A stretch of 14,888 nucleotides of DNA from Candidatus Omnitrophota bacterium (GCA_028717055.1 JAQUOO010000018.1:1-14888); one strand, 5' to 3'; positions 1 through 7,285 are shown, counted from the first letter of the stretch. Notes: generated from the sequence alone by a model not told the origin. Translations and numbers: made by a program.

Positions 1-452
1 TTCCTGCCGGTAAGCCTTAACGCCATCATCGCCGCCTCATAAAGGGCTGTGCCTCCGTCATATAATGAGGCATTCGCGACATCAAGCCCCGTAAGCTCGC
101 AGATAACCGTCTGGTATTCGTAGATCGCCTGCAGCCACCCCTGAGAACATTCCGGCTGATACGGCGTATAAGCGGTATAAAATTCCGGACGAGCCGCGAT
201 CGCGTCAACTGCCGCGGGAATAAAATGGTCGTAGAAACCGGCGCCCACGAAATTTACCAGATGCGTGGCATTTTTTGCGGAGAGCCTGCGCAAATGCTGC
301 GTTACCTCGAACTCCGATTTTCCTTCCGGAAGATTAAATGATTTTGGGCCAAGCCCGCAAGGGATGTCCTTAAAAAGATCGTCGATGCCCGCTACGCCAA
401 TAGTCTTAAGCATCTGCCTGATATCGTCTTCTGTATGAGGAACATAACTCAT
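1..452 (-). CDS. gcvPA: Glycine dehydrogenase (decarboxylating) subunit 1, partial
   Basis: N-terminal 150 codons of the alpha subunit of two-subunit glycine decarboxylase (P-protein), the PLP enzyme that decarboxylates glycine and passes the aminomethyl group to the lipoyl arm of GcvH. The translation shows family landmarks: an N-terminal MSYVPHTEDDIRQML, then FVGAGFYDHFIPAAV, TAYTPYQPECSQGWLQAIYE and the LYDGGTALYEA stretch. The start is set by an AGAGGGG ribosome site 8-12 bases upstream and by an ATGA overlap with the gcvH stop. The gene runs off the left edge; the family is about 440-450 residues, so roughly two thirds is missing. The PLP lysine belongs to subunit 2 (GcvPB), expected just outside the window. 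Confidence 0.95.
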   Translation of the reverse strand, partial: MSYVPHTEDDIRQMLKTIGVAGIDDLFKDIPCGLGPKSFNLPEGKSEFEVTQHLRRLSAKNATHLVNFVGAGFYDHFIPAAVDAIAARPEFYTAYTPYQPECSQGWLQAIYEYQTVICELTGLDVANASLYDGGTALYEAAMMALRLTGR

Positions 453-838
453 TTAGACAGCCCCTCTAGATAGCTCCGGTAGCTTTGCGCATCCATGAGT
501 TTTGCTTTTTCAGCTTCGCTGGAAAGCTCCATTATAAAAAAATATCCTTTTTCGTAAGGGGATTCATTTATCAATTCGGGATGCTCGCAAGGTTCCTGGT
601 TAACCGACAAAACCTTTCCGGAAAACGGCGAATACACATCCGAAGCGGCTTTAACCGACTCAACCGTAGCGCAAAATTCCGCTTGCTTAAGAGTATCTCC
701 GGGTTTAGGCAACTGAACAAATGTAATATCTCCCAGCGATTCCTGGGCATAATCGGTAATGCCGACATAAGCCGTCTTCCCTTCAACACGCGCCCATTCG
801 TGATCTTTGGTATAGAAAAGATTTTGCGGTATATTCAT
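449..838 (-). CDS. gcvH: Glycine cleavage system H protein
   Basis: Lipoyl carrier protein of the glycine cleavage system, 129 residues, the normal family length. It shuttles the aminomethyl group from the P-protein to GcvT and is reoxidised by lipoamide dehydrogenase. The lipoylation site is clear: ESVKAASDVYSP, with Lys63 as the modified residue. The N-terminal FYTKDHEWARVEG and VGITDYAQESLGDI blocks are also family-typical. An AAGGGGG ribosome site lies in the 14-base gap after gcvT. The stop overlaps the gcvPA start by four bases (ATGA), so translation of the two is probably coupled. Lipoate ligase/synthase and the L-protein are not in the window. Confidence 0.97.
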   Translation of the reverse strand: MNIPQNLFYTKDHEWARVEGKTAYVGITDYAQESLGDITFVQLPKPGDTLKQAEFCATVESVKAASDVYSPFSGKVLSVNQEPCEHPELINESPYEKGYFFIMELSSEAEKAKLMDAQSYRSYLEGLSK

Positions 839-852
839 AAAACCCCCTTCTT

Positions 853-1944
853 CTAAGATTGCGGCCTGTTGTAAAAAGGCCTTTTAACAACTGTCACCGG
901 AATTTCTACTCCGAAATCCTTAACCATAAGCTTTGTTCCGACTTCATAACCACCGGAAACATACCCCATGCCTATACCTACCGAAAGGCTCGGGGAAAAA
1001 GAACCGCTGGTTACAATGCCGATACGCTGGCCTTGCTGAAATATGGCAAAACCGTGGCGTGGCGCGCGGCGGGAATCTGCCTTAAAACAAACTAAATGTT
1101 CTTTAGGCCCGTTTTTTCTCTCTGCCGATAAAGCGTCTTTACCGATAAAATCTTTGGAGAAATCAACGAATTTATCAAGGCCGGCGGCAAGGGGAGTATG
1201 GTTTACGTCGATATCCTGCCCATAGAGAGGATATGCCATTTCAAGGCGCAGGGTGTCGCGGCTGCCTAAACCAGCAGGCTTAACTCTCCTGTCTTTAAGC
1301 AAAAACTCCCATAAATCTTTTACTGCGCCGGAGGATATATATATTTCGTATCCTGTCTCTCCGGTGTAGCCGGTGCGGCTGACTAAACAGCGTTCCCTGC
1401 CAAAAGAAAATTCGGCAAAAGTGTAATAGCTTAATTTAGCGATATCACCGCCAAAAATATCCTTAAGCACATCCAATGATTTGGGCCCCTGCACATCGAG
1501 TTTGCCTAATTGGTCGGAAACATTATCAAGACTACATTCTTTCGAAAGATTCTTTCTTAAATGCGCCTCATCTTTAGAGATGGTTGCGGCATTCACCACC
1601 AGCATCCAAGAATATTCCTTAAGCCTGTATACGATAAGATCATCGATTATCCCGCCTGACTCATTGAGCATAAAACCATAACGGCATGACCCTACGGGCA
1701 TTGAAACTATTTTTTGGGTAACAATACGATCGAGCCCGCTAAAAGAAATATCTGTATCGAGCCTAAACTCGCCCATATGGCAGATATCAAATACGCAAAC
1801 TTCCTTGCGGGTATACGAATGTTCGGTTAAGATGCCTGCATACTGAATCGGCATAAGCCAACCCCCAAAAGGGGCTATTTTGGCATTAAGGGAAAGGTGT
1901 GCTTCGTAAAGGGGCGTTTTGCTTAAAGAAGCGGCTACATTCAT
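853..1944 (-). CDS. gcvT: Aminomethyltransferase (glycine cleavage T protein)
   Basis: 363-residue T-protein: releases ammonia from the H-protein-bound aminomethyl group and transfers the one-carbon unit to tetrahydrofolate, giving 5,10-methylene-THF. Visible family motifs: N-terminal TPLYEAH and FGGWLMPIQY (residues 26-35), VFDICHMGEF (51-60), GGIIDDLIVYR with the conserved acidic residues of the folate site, GYTGETGYEIY, RDTLRLEMAYPLYGQDID, and a C-terminal barrel-like domain ending IPVTVVKRPFYN. It follows hypA by 11 bases with only a weak GAG-type ribosome site, so coupling to hypA translation is likely. First gene of the gcvT-gcvH-gcvPA set. No glycine riboswitch is visible, as expected for genes inside a longer transcript. 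Confidence 0.96.
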   Translation of the reverse strand: MNVAASLSKTPLYEAHLSLNAKIAPFGGWLMPIQYAGILTEHSYTRKEVCVFDICHMGEFRLDTDISFSGLDRIVTQKIVSMPVGSCRYGFMLNESGGIIDDLIVYRLKEYSWMLVVNAATISKDEAHLRKNLSKECSLDNVSDQLGKLDVQGPKSLDVLKDIFGGDIAKLSYYTFAEFSFGRERCLVSRTGYTGETGYEIYISSGAVKDLWEFLLKDRRVKPAGLGSRDTLRLEMAYPLYGQDIDVNHTPLAAGLDKFVDFSKDFIGKDALSAERKNGPKEHLVCFKADSRRAPRHGFAIFQQGQRIGIVTSGSFSPSLSVGIGMGYVSGGYEVGTKLMVKDFGVEIPVTVVKRPFYNRPQS

Positions 1945-1955
1945 TAGTTCTCAAC

Positions 1956-2297
1956 TTATTCTGCCTCAATTGACTCAATGATAAACTCTTCGGAATTCTC
2001 CAACTCAAAATCATCCGTACCGCATGCCGGGCAAGCTCCTACGGGAGAGGCGATTTCCACGCTGGTTTTACATTTCCTGCATTTTATTCTTGCCTTATCT
2101 TTCCTAATATTCAGTTTTACGCCTCCAAAACCATCTTTTTCGCCAAGCATCGAAAACGCCGAACTTAGACTTTCCGGCGTAACATGGGTAAAGGGGCCTA
2201 AAACGATGTTAACGGTAACGGCTTTATAATTATCTATTTTACCAATTTTTTCTTTTAATGAAACAATTATTTTACTCGCAAACCAGATATCATGCAT
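1956..2297 (-). CDS. hypA: [NiFe]-hydrogenase nickel incorporation protein HypA
   Basis: 113-residue metallochaperone that works with HypB to deliver Ni2+ to the active site of [NiFe] hydrogenases. The N-terminal MH gives the Ni-binding amine and His2. The third residue is Asp where MHE is commoner. The zinc-binding loop is intact: Cys73-x2-Cys76 and Cys89-x2-Cys92 in CRKC...CPAC. An AAGGAGG ribosome site sits 4 bases before the ATG. It lies 30 bases after hldD and 11 before gcvT, so it is co-oriented with the upstream nickel genes. HypB and the hydrogenase itself are not in the window. The link to nikR/nikMN and to hycI (at 11865) supports a Ni-enzyme role. Confidence 0.92.
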   Translation of the reverse strand: MHDIWFASKIIVSLKEKIGKIDNYKAVTVNIVLGPFTHVTPESLSSAFSMLGEKDGFGGVKLNIRKDKARIKCRKCKTSVEIASPVGACPACGTDDFELENSEEFIIESIEAE

Positions 2298-2327
2298 AGA
2301 GCCTCCTTGTGTCCAGACTAAAGATAT

Positions 2328-3290
2328 TTATAAAAATGTCTTTCCCTCCAGATACAGGCTATAATCCTTGATCGCTTCTTTCAAAGACATAAAACTATGC
2401 TTGCATCCGAAGGCCTTGATTTTGTCCATTTTGGCTTGGGTAAAATATTGATACCTGGCTTTTAGCTCTTGCGGCATTTCAATGTATTCGATTTGGGGGG
2501 GCATGCCCGAAGCTAAAAACATAGCTTGCGCCAAATCGTTCCAGCTATGCGCCTGTCCCATCCCGAGATTAAAAATCCCTGACTTATCCGGTTTCTTAAA
2601 AAAATAATACATTACCTCGAGCGCATCCTTAACGTAGATAAAATCCCTCTTTTGTTCTCCATCCCTATAATCAGGGTGATATGACTTGAAAAGACGTAAC
2701 GGCCGGCCGGATTTAACATCATCAAAACACTTGCAGACAACGCTCATCATCTCAGCCTTATGGTATTCATTGGGGCCAAAGACATTGAAAAATTTAAAAC
2801 CGACGGATTTATTCAAAAAACCGTGCTTAAACATCCACAGATCAAACATATGCTTTGTATATCCATAGATATTAAGCGGCTTAAGGCTGTCCAGCTTGTT
2901 TTCGGCGTCGTCATAACCATCGTTGCCGTCGCCATATGTAGCCGCCGAAGACGCATAAAGAAACCTTGCGCTATGGGCATCAGCCCATTGCGCAAGGCGT
3001 TTGGAATACTCGTAATTATTCTTCAGGAAATACGCGGCGTCGCTTAAGACGGTTGAACTGCAGGCGCCTAAATGAACGATTGTCTTAATACGGGGAAGCT
3101 TCCCGGATTCCAGGATATCCAGAAAATCATCTTTCTGGATATAATCACGGAACTTCTTGCCAACAAGATTTTTCCACTTGCAGCTGTCAGTAAGATTATC
3201 GACAACAATTATATCGTCGACGCCTTCCTGATTAAGCTTCCATAGAAAGCAACTACCGATAAATCCGGCGCCGCCGGTCAAAATAATCAC
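2328..3290 (-). CDS. hldD: ADP-L-glycero-D-manno-heptose-6-epimerase
   Basis: 320-residue short-chain dehydrogenase/reductase of the HldD (RfaD) type; epimerises ADP-D-glycero- to ADP-L-glycero-manno-heptose for the LPS inner core. It starts MIILTGGAGFIG with the NAD(P)-binding GGAGFIG at residues 6-12, followed by VVDNLTDSCKWKNLV and YIQKDDFL, which track E. coli HldD closely. Catalytic YxxxK is Tyr142-Gly-Tyr-Thr-Lys146. FFNVFGPNEYHK and RDFIYVKD follow. The start codon is GTG, with a modest AAGAG ribosome site, 7 bases after nikN stops. Presence implies an outer membrane with heptose-containing LPS. It is unexpected between nickel transport and hypA genes; I see no direct functional link. 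Confidence 0.93.
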   Translation of the reverse strand: MIILTGGAGFIGSCFLWKLNQEGVDDIIVVDNLTDSCKWKNLVGKKFRDYIQKDDFLDILESGKLPRIKTIVHLGACSSTVLSDAAYFLKNNYEYSKRLAQWADAHSARFLYASSAATYGDGNDGYDDAENKLDSLKPLNIYGYTKHMFDLWMFKHGFLNKSVGFKFFNVFGPNEYHKAEMMSVVCKCFDDVKSGRPLRLFKSYHPDYRDGEQKRDFIYVKDALEVMYYFFKKPDKSGIFNLGMGQAHSWNDLAQAMFLASGMPPQIEYIEMPQELKARYQYFTQAKMDKIKAFGCKHSFMSLKEAIKDYSLYLEGKTFL

Positions 3291-3297
3291 TTCGGAA

Positions 3298-3630
3298 TTA
3301 CTCTTTCCTGCTCAACAACTTGCCCAACAATAAAACTATCCAGGCAGTAATAAGGATACCGATTACGGCCGAGACGATATAGGCAAAGCTCAAACTACCC
3401 AATCCTTTTTCTTCCCAACCCTTGAAGGCATAATCAGGGATAGGCGCGCTCCATAGGCTCGAAAGCTTTTCTAGCCCTTGCGGGATATACCCAACCAATT
3501 CTTTAATCCCGTCTGTTCCCCATTCACCCCAAGCATCCCCGGCTTTAAAACGTTCGGGAAGCAGTAAACCTAAAGGGGAAATCAATACCAAAATCCCCAT
3601 CCCAACCCATAATTTATTGATAAGTTTCAT
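3298..3630 (-). CDS. nikN: Nickel ECF transporter small membrane subunit NikN (PDGLE-type)
   Basis: 110-residue protein with two membrane segments, about residues 7-25 and 85-105, flanking a periplasmic loop. The loop holds AWGEWGTDGIKELVGYIPQGLEKLSS, matching the 'PDGLE' domain that accompanies CbiM/NikM in energy-coupling-factor transporters (here PQGLE). In such systems NikN/CbiN is needed for metal loading of the M subunit. Start is decided by a GGGAGGTGG ribosome site inside the end of nikM and by a one-base TAATG overlap with the nikM stop, so the two are translationally coupled. Nickel rather than cobalt is inferred from nikR two genes upstream. Confidence 0.85.
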   Translation of the reverse strand: MKLINKLWVGMGILVLISPLGLLLPERFKAGDAWGEWGTDGIKELVGYIPQGLEKLSSLWSAPIPDYAFKGWEEKGLGSLSFAYIVSAVIGILITAWIVLLLGKLLSRKE

Positions 3631-4313
3631 TATGCCACCTCCCTTTCTTCTATAAGCTCGGGGGATTGTTTCTGTAAATACTTAACCACCAACGCTGTAA
3701 CAATAGCCTCTACCCAGCCGAATATCAACAAATGTTCACCTGCCATTGCCGGCACAGCAACATTGAGCCCGTACGGGCAATAAAGAGCCTGTCCGGTAGC
3801 AGTATGATGCAATAACGGCTGTAGCCCAAATTCAACTCCTGCTAATAAGGCGGCCACGTTAAGACCGATATATCCGGCAACGCCGGCAGCAAACACTCTC
3901 CGGTTAGAATCCACGGACGCATTATAACTGATAGCTTTGTATATGTAGTAGCCCACAAACGGCAACACAAAGGCCATATTGAAACAATTTGCTCCTATGG
4001 CGGTAATTCCTCCGTCGCCAAACAATAGAGCCTGTACAACTAAGGCGACCGTTATGGCGATGCACGCAGCCCAGGGCCCTAGGAGTATGGCCACCAGAAC
4101 TCCTCCCACTGCATGCCCTGTCGAGCCTCCGGGTATAGGAACATTAAACATCATAATCACAAAACTGAATGCCGCTCCTATCGCAAGAATCGGAACTTGT
4201 TTTGCTTTTAAGGTCTTTTTGACAATCTTGGAAGCGATTGTCCAAATCGGCAGCATAACCGCGTAAAGAATTCCACAGGTTGCCGGCCCTAAATAACCAT
4301 CTGGTATATGCAT
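3630..4313 (-). CDS. nikM: Nickel ECF transporter substrate-binding membrane subunit NikM
   Basis: 227-residue CbiM/NikM-family integral membrane protein, six or seven hydrophobic segments. I start it at 4313, not at the ATG 13 codons upstream, because the protein must begin Met-His-Ile-Pro-Asp-Gly: in this family the N-terminal amine and His2 bind the metal. An AAAGGAGGAG ribosome site lies just before this ATG. A further ligand position is present in GGSTGHAVGG as His67, the same number as in characterised NikM2. Binds Ni2+ in the inner membrane; needs the T (NikQ) and ATPase (NikO) subunits, which are not in the window. CbiM (cobalt) is the alternative; nikR, hypA and hycI nearby favour nickel. 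Confidence 0.9.
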   Translation of the reverse strand: MHIPDGYLGPATCGILYAVMLPIWTIASKIVKKTLKAKQVPILAIGAAFSFVIMMFNVPIPGGSTGHAVGGVLVAILLGPWAACIAITVALVVQALLFGDGGITAIGANCFNMAFVLPFVGYYIYKAISYNASVDSNRRVFAAGVAGYIGLNVAALLAGVEFGLQPLLHHTATGQALYCPYGLNVAVPAMAGEHLLIFGWVEAIVTALVVKYLQKQSPELIEEREVA

Positions 4314-4383
4314 ATTCTCCTCCTTTACAACAGTGAACCCCGGCCATTCCATTATGACCGGATGTTAATAAATTATAACCTTA

Positions 4384-5760
4384 CTAAAAATCCACCTGCG
4401 CTCTCATCCCTCCTACAAATATGGGATCCGTATCGCCTGCCACGTCCTTACCGAATGGATTCCAGATATATTGAAAGTCGGGGCTGATAGACAAATGGTT
4501 GTTGACGTATATCTTGTAATAGGTTTCCAAATGCCCTTCGGTTTTAGCCAATAAGCCCTTGGCTTTCTTATAATCATCCGAAGGCATTACCTGGCCTATG
4601 GCAAAGGCAAACACATCCTTTTCTCTACCCCAAGGCTTTCCTTCGACTTGAAAACCGGCGCTCCAGGACTGCTCCAGAGAATAAGTATAGTCTCCGGCCG
4701 CAGTCTTGATCTCAGGATTATAGACTTTCGGATTCTGCCAGCCGTAACGAACAAACAATGTAACAATGTCGTTTGCTTTTTGGTCAAAGCTTAAGCCGAA
4801 ACCGTAACCTAATCCTTTATCATGCTCGGCATCGGAATATTGCGACCATTTCTCGTGGTTGGAGTTATTGGCCCAACCGTAGAAACGGTAACTGCCGGGA
4901 AGATTTAAAAAGTTGGTCTTAAAGGTAACCTGGCCGATGTTGAACAGGTTATCCCCGATCTTTTCCCAACCGCTCTTTGCGTTAAACATACCATAACCTA
5001 ACTCTAGCCATTCAGCAGGCAGATAGGCAATGCGTATTCCGGCGTTGTTATCCGGGAATTCAACAGTAGGCGAGTTACGAAAAATCCTGCCTAAGAACTG
5101 AGTGGTTTCATCGTTGGCAACCTCGTTTTGATCAAAATAGGCGGTAGGATCAAGCTTGCCGAAAGTAAGAGCTACCTTGTCTTTAAACAAATTCTGCTCA
5201 TACCAAAGCTCGGTTACCTCAACTCTGGCCTCGCTATCGCCGGCATCACGGTTGACATTACTATATAAGGTAAGGTTATCTTCAAGGCCCGCGCCCTGGC
5301 CAGCCTCTAAGTGCAGGAACGCCCTGCCATCGACCTCTTTAAATTCCTTTGCTAGAGTGATATCGGCTGAATATGAACCGTCGGTGCGGTCTTTCTTTAA
5401 CGTCTGGCCGTCACCATCGTAATTGACGTTATTAGTCCCCTGAACGATAAAGGTTGCGCCTGCCCCTAACTCAAGACCTTCCATGAGCTTCATGGGTTCA
5501 CCGGGCACACGCTTAAGTTTTTCTTCAAACTGGGAAAGCTTGGATTCGTAGCTGGAAATCGTCTGTTGTTGAGACTGCACTCTTGAATCCTGCGCAGCTA
5601 TATACTTGTCTTGGTCGGAAACTTTCTTTTCCAAAGCCGCAATGCGCTCTTTGAGCTGATTTATCTCGTCTCTGATGGATAATTCATCGGCGGAGGACGC
5701 CGCAGCGCAGAATAAAACAAAAATTAACAAGAACAATGTTACCCTCCTTGAAACTGTCAT
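4384..5760 (-). CDS. Outer-membrane porin with N-terminal coiled coil (candidate nickel porin)
   Basis: 458-residue predicted outer-membrane beta-barrel of the carbohydrate-porin/OprB-like kind. Signal peptide residues 1-24 (cleavage after SSA), then a heptad-rich coiled coil about 28-88 (EINQLKERIAALEKKV and on). The rest has alternating strand-like repeats (ELGYGMFNAKSGW, YRFYGWANNSN, VRYGWQNPKVY, GFQVEGKPWG) and ends GGMRAQVDF, a terminal aromatic typical of BAM substrates. Ribosome site AAGGAGGGG. It sits between nikR and nikM, 75 bases after nikR, and its promoter region carries NikR-like half-sites, so I infer Ni2+ passage across the outer membrane. The substrate is not shown by the sequence itself; a sugar or general porin is possible. 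Confidence 0.75.
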   Translation of the reverse strand: MTVSRRVTLFLLIFVLFCAAASSADELSIRDEINQLKERIAALEKKVSDQDKYIAAQDSRVQSQQQTISSYESKLSQFEEKLKRVPGEPMKLMEGLELGAGATFIVQGTNNVNYDGDGQTLKKDRTDGSYSADITLAKEFKEVDGRAFLHLEAGQGAGLEDNLTLYSNVNRDAGDSEARVEVTELWYEQNLFKDKVALTFGKLDPTAYFDQNEVANDETTQFLGRIFRNSPTVEFPDNNAGIRIAYLPAEWLELGYGMFNAKSGWEKIGDNLFNIGQVTFKTNFLNLPGSYRFYGWANNSNHEKWSQYSDAEHDKGLGYGFGLSFDQKANDIVTLFVRYGWQNPKVYNPEIKTAAGDYTYSLEQSWSAGFQVEGKPWGREKDVFAFAIGQVMPSDDYKKAKGLLAKTEGHLETYYKIYVNNHLSISPDFQYIWNPFGKDVAGDTDPIFVGGMRAQVDF

Positions 5761-5786
5761 AAACTTACCCCTCCTTTCAAATGTTT

Positions 5787-5834
5787 ATATTACGTTTTTA
5801 CGTTTCGTGTTACGATTGCACAAAAAAATAATAC
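5787..5834 (-). promoter_or_regulatory. Candidate NikR operator and promoter in front of the porin gene
   Basis: Read on the minus strand, GTATTAT (5834-5828), 14 bases, then GTAACAC (5813-5807) fits the GTGTTAC-N13/14-GTAACAC type of NikR site described for several non-enteric bacteria (consensus from memory). Two further GTAA-type half-sites follow at 5801-5795 and 5793-5787. The ATATTAC at 5787-5793 and GTGTTAC at 5807-5813, read on the plus strand, form a direct repeat with a 13-base gap. A possible promoter, TTGTGC (5823-5818), 17 bases, TAAAAA (5800-5795), is covered by these sites. A repressor bound here would block it. Confidence 0.5.
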
Positions 5835-5835
5835 T

Positions 5836-6249
5836 TTAAATATCTCTGCCTGTGCTTGACATGCTCAAAGTAGCATGTTTTACCCACTTTACCGCCTTAA
5901 GCGTATCAGCAAGCTCCTGAGCCGCTTTCGGCCTTCCCTTAACTGCGATTATCTCCAGGCAGTTATGGTGATCCAAATGAATGTGCTGGGTAGAAATAAT
6001 AATACCTCCGAAACCATGCTGTATATCCGTTAATTTATTGACAAGCTCCCGCTTGTGGTGATCGTAAATCATGGTAATAGTGCCGGCTATCTCCTTATCC
6101 TCCTGCCATTGTTTCTTTACCAAATCCTCCCGGATAAGATCCCGGATAGCCTCCGAACGATTGGTGTATTTTTTTTCTTTGAGAAAGGCGTCAAAACGAA
6201 ACAGAAGATCTTTTTCTAAAGATACTCCAAACCTAACTAATTGAGGCAC
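5836..6249 (-). CDS. nikR: Nickel-responsive transcriptional regulator NikR
   Basis: 137-residue Ni2+-sensing repressor. Ribbon-helix-helix DNA-binding domain at about residues 1-50 (VRFGVSLEKDLLFRFDAFL, TNRSEAIRDLIR), then the ACT-like metal-binding domain. The high-affinity Ni ligands are all present with E. coli spacing (11, 2, 6): His78, His89, His91, Cys97 in IQH...STQHIHLDHHNCLEI. Starts with GTG behind TAGGAG. Own promoter immediately upstream with a NikR-like palindrome over the -10, suggesting autoregulation. Downstream are a porin and nikMN, its likely targets. Full length, no odd residues noted. Confidence 0.95.
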   Translation of the reverse strand: MPQLVRFGVSLEKDLLFRFDAFLKEKKYTNRSEAIRDLIREDLVKKQWQEDKEIAGTITMIYDHHKRELVNKLTDIQHGFGGIIISTQHIHLDHHNCLEIIAVKGRPKAAQELADTLKAVKWVKHATLSMSSTGRDI

Positions 6250-6267
6250 TTTCGCTCCTATTAAAAT

Positions 6268-6294
6268 GTATTACGATTTCTAAAATAATAGCAC
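6268..6294 (-). promoter_or_regulatory. Candidate NikR operator at the nikR promoter
   Basis: Minus-strand GTGCTAT (6294-6288), 13 bases, GTAATAC (6274-6268): an imperfect 27-base palindrome matching 5 and 6 of 7 positions of the GTGTTAC / GTAACAC half-site pair. It overlaps the -10 box (6290-6285) and the expected start point, an ideal place for a repressor. Same half-site type and almost the same spacing as the site in front of the porin, which strengthens both. Confidence 0.5.
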
Positions 6295-6312
6295 ACGTAT
6301 ACCTTCTGTCAA
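6285..6312 (-). promoter_or_regulatory. Promoter of nikR
   Basis: Minus strand: TTGACA (6312-6307, perfect -35), 16 bases, TATTAT (6290-6285, five of six to the -10 consensus). Transcript would start near 6278, about 29 bases before the GTG. Lies in the 69-base gap after the serine hydrolase gene, so nikR begins a new transcription unit. Confidence 0.65.
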
Positions 6313-6318
6313 GGAAAA

Positions 6319-7254
6319 TTATGGGTTATTTCGTTTATAATCCCGGAGGTAATTATAGGTGAGAAGCGCGACATCGGATATGAACTTTTTGGCATTGGCA
6401 GAGATCTTATCTTCGTGTTTGACTAAAACACAAACCAGGAAATTCCCGTTACCAGTAAAAACAATCCCCGCATCGTGGCATATATACTTTTCCAATCCGG
6501 TCTTATGCGTAACAAAAGTTCCGGGGGGAAGCTTCTTGGGTATACGGTCGTTTATCTTCTGTTCACCCAATATACGCAGGCATTCTGAAGAAACGCCTCT
6601 GTTAACGAATTCACCGTAATATAACTTTTCCAAAATGAAGGCCATATCGCCGGCCGTCGTATAGTTATCTTTTCCTTCTTTTCTTTCCGTAAAATCCATC
6701 ATTTTACGGACAATGTTAGTGTTCCTTAGGCCCATTTTCTTAAAATAGTGGTTCAAGGTATCAAACCCCAGATAATCTATAAGCACATTTGCTGCGGCAT
6801 TATCGCTTTGCGTAATCATAGGGTCAAATAGTTCTTCTACCGTAAAAACCGAACCAATCGGTTCTGCCCCCAGAACCCTTGACCCGGAAACTATATCGAA
6901 ACTCCTGATACGTATGGAATGCTTCAAAGTCGTATTCTTATCCTGCTCGGCATAAAAGCAGGAAAGCATAATAGGAACCTTGACCAGGCTTGCGGAAGGA
7001 ATCAGGGTATCCCTGTTAAAAGCAATCTCCCAGCCCTTATCCAAATCTTTAACCACTAATCCGATTGTCCCTTTAAAACGATTTACCTTATTCGTCAGGG
7101 CTTTTTCCAGATGCAGCCAGCCCTCTTTTCTCTTTTTCAACAGGATTAATTCTTTTTTGTAGGCTTGGTATTTTACGATTATTTTCTGGGAAAAGAATAA
7201 AATTAGCGAAAACGCAGTAAATAAAACTATGGAATAAATTATTTTTTTCTTCAT
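6319..7254 (-). CDS. Membrane-anchored class A beta-lactamase-like serine hydrolase
   Basis: 311 residues. N-terminal membrane anchor (about 4-22) with no clear cleavage site, short charged linker, then a penicillin-recognising domain. Motifs: Ser89-Leu-Val-Lys92 (SxxK, in PSASLVKVP), Ser150-Asp-Asn152 (SDN, in TQSDNAAAN) and Lys251-Thr-Gly253 (KTG). I cannot find the class A omega-loop ExxLN: the equivalent region reads MDFTERKEGKDNYTTAGDMA, so the deacylating Glu166 is not obviously present. It may be a peptidase or PBP-like enzyme rather than a drug-hydrolysing lactamase. Ribosome site AGGGGAAG. Own promoter upstream, and a terminator separates it from the previous gene. It faces the periplasm next to, but apparently not co-regulated with, nikR. 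Confidence 0.8.
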   Translation of the reverse strand: MKKKIIYSIVLFTAFSLILFFSQKIIVKYQAYKKELILLKKRKEGWLHLEKALTNKVNRFKGTIGLVVKDLDKGWEIAFNRDTLIPSASLVKVPIMLSCFYAEQDKNTTLKHSIRIRSFDIVSGSRVLGAEPIGSVFTVEELFDPMITQSDNAAANVLIDYLGFDTLNHYFKKMGLRNTNIVRKMMDFTERKEGKDNYTTAGDMAFILEKLYYGEFVNRGVSSECLRILGEQKINDRIPKKLPPGTFVTHKTGLEKYICHDAGIVFTGNGNFLVCVLVKHEDKISANAKKFISDVALLTYNYLRDYKRNNP

Positions 7255-7285
7255 CTTTTACAACTTCCCCTGTAAATTTTTTCAT

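Noticed and set aside
26..208. 60-codon minus-strand frame at the left edge
   Set aside because: Lies in another frame inside gcvPA, whose translation matches the glycine dehydrogenase family without a break.
485..856. 123-codon open frame on the plus strand
   Set aside because: Antisense to gcvH, which has its lipoyl motif and ribosome site; the plus frame shows no recognisable domain.
2298..2327. Possible terminator or promoter between hldD and hypA
   Set aside because: Only the hypA ribosome site is clear in the 30-base gap; no stem-loop with a T-run.
4314..4352. Upstream in-frame start for nikM
   Set aside because: The family needs Met-His at the mature N-terminus for metal binding, and the strong ribosome site is in front of the internal ATG at 4313.
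7088..7285. 65-codon minus-strand frame beginning before the beta-lactamase-like gene
   Set aside because: Different frame from the hydrolase, no family match, and it covers that gene's ribosome site and membrane anchor.
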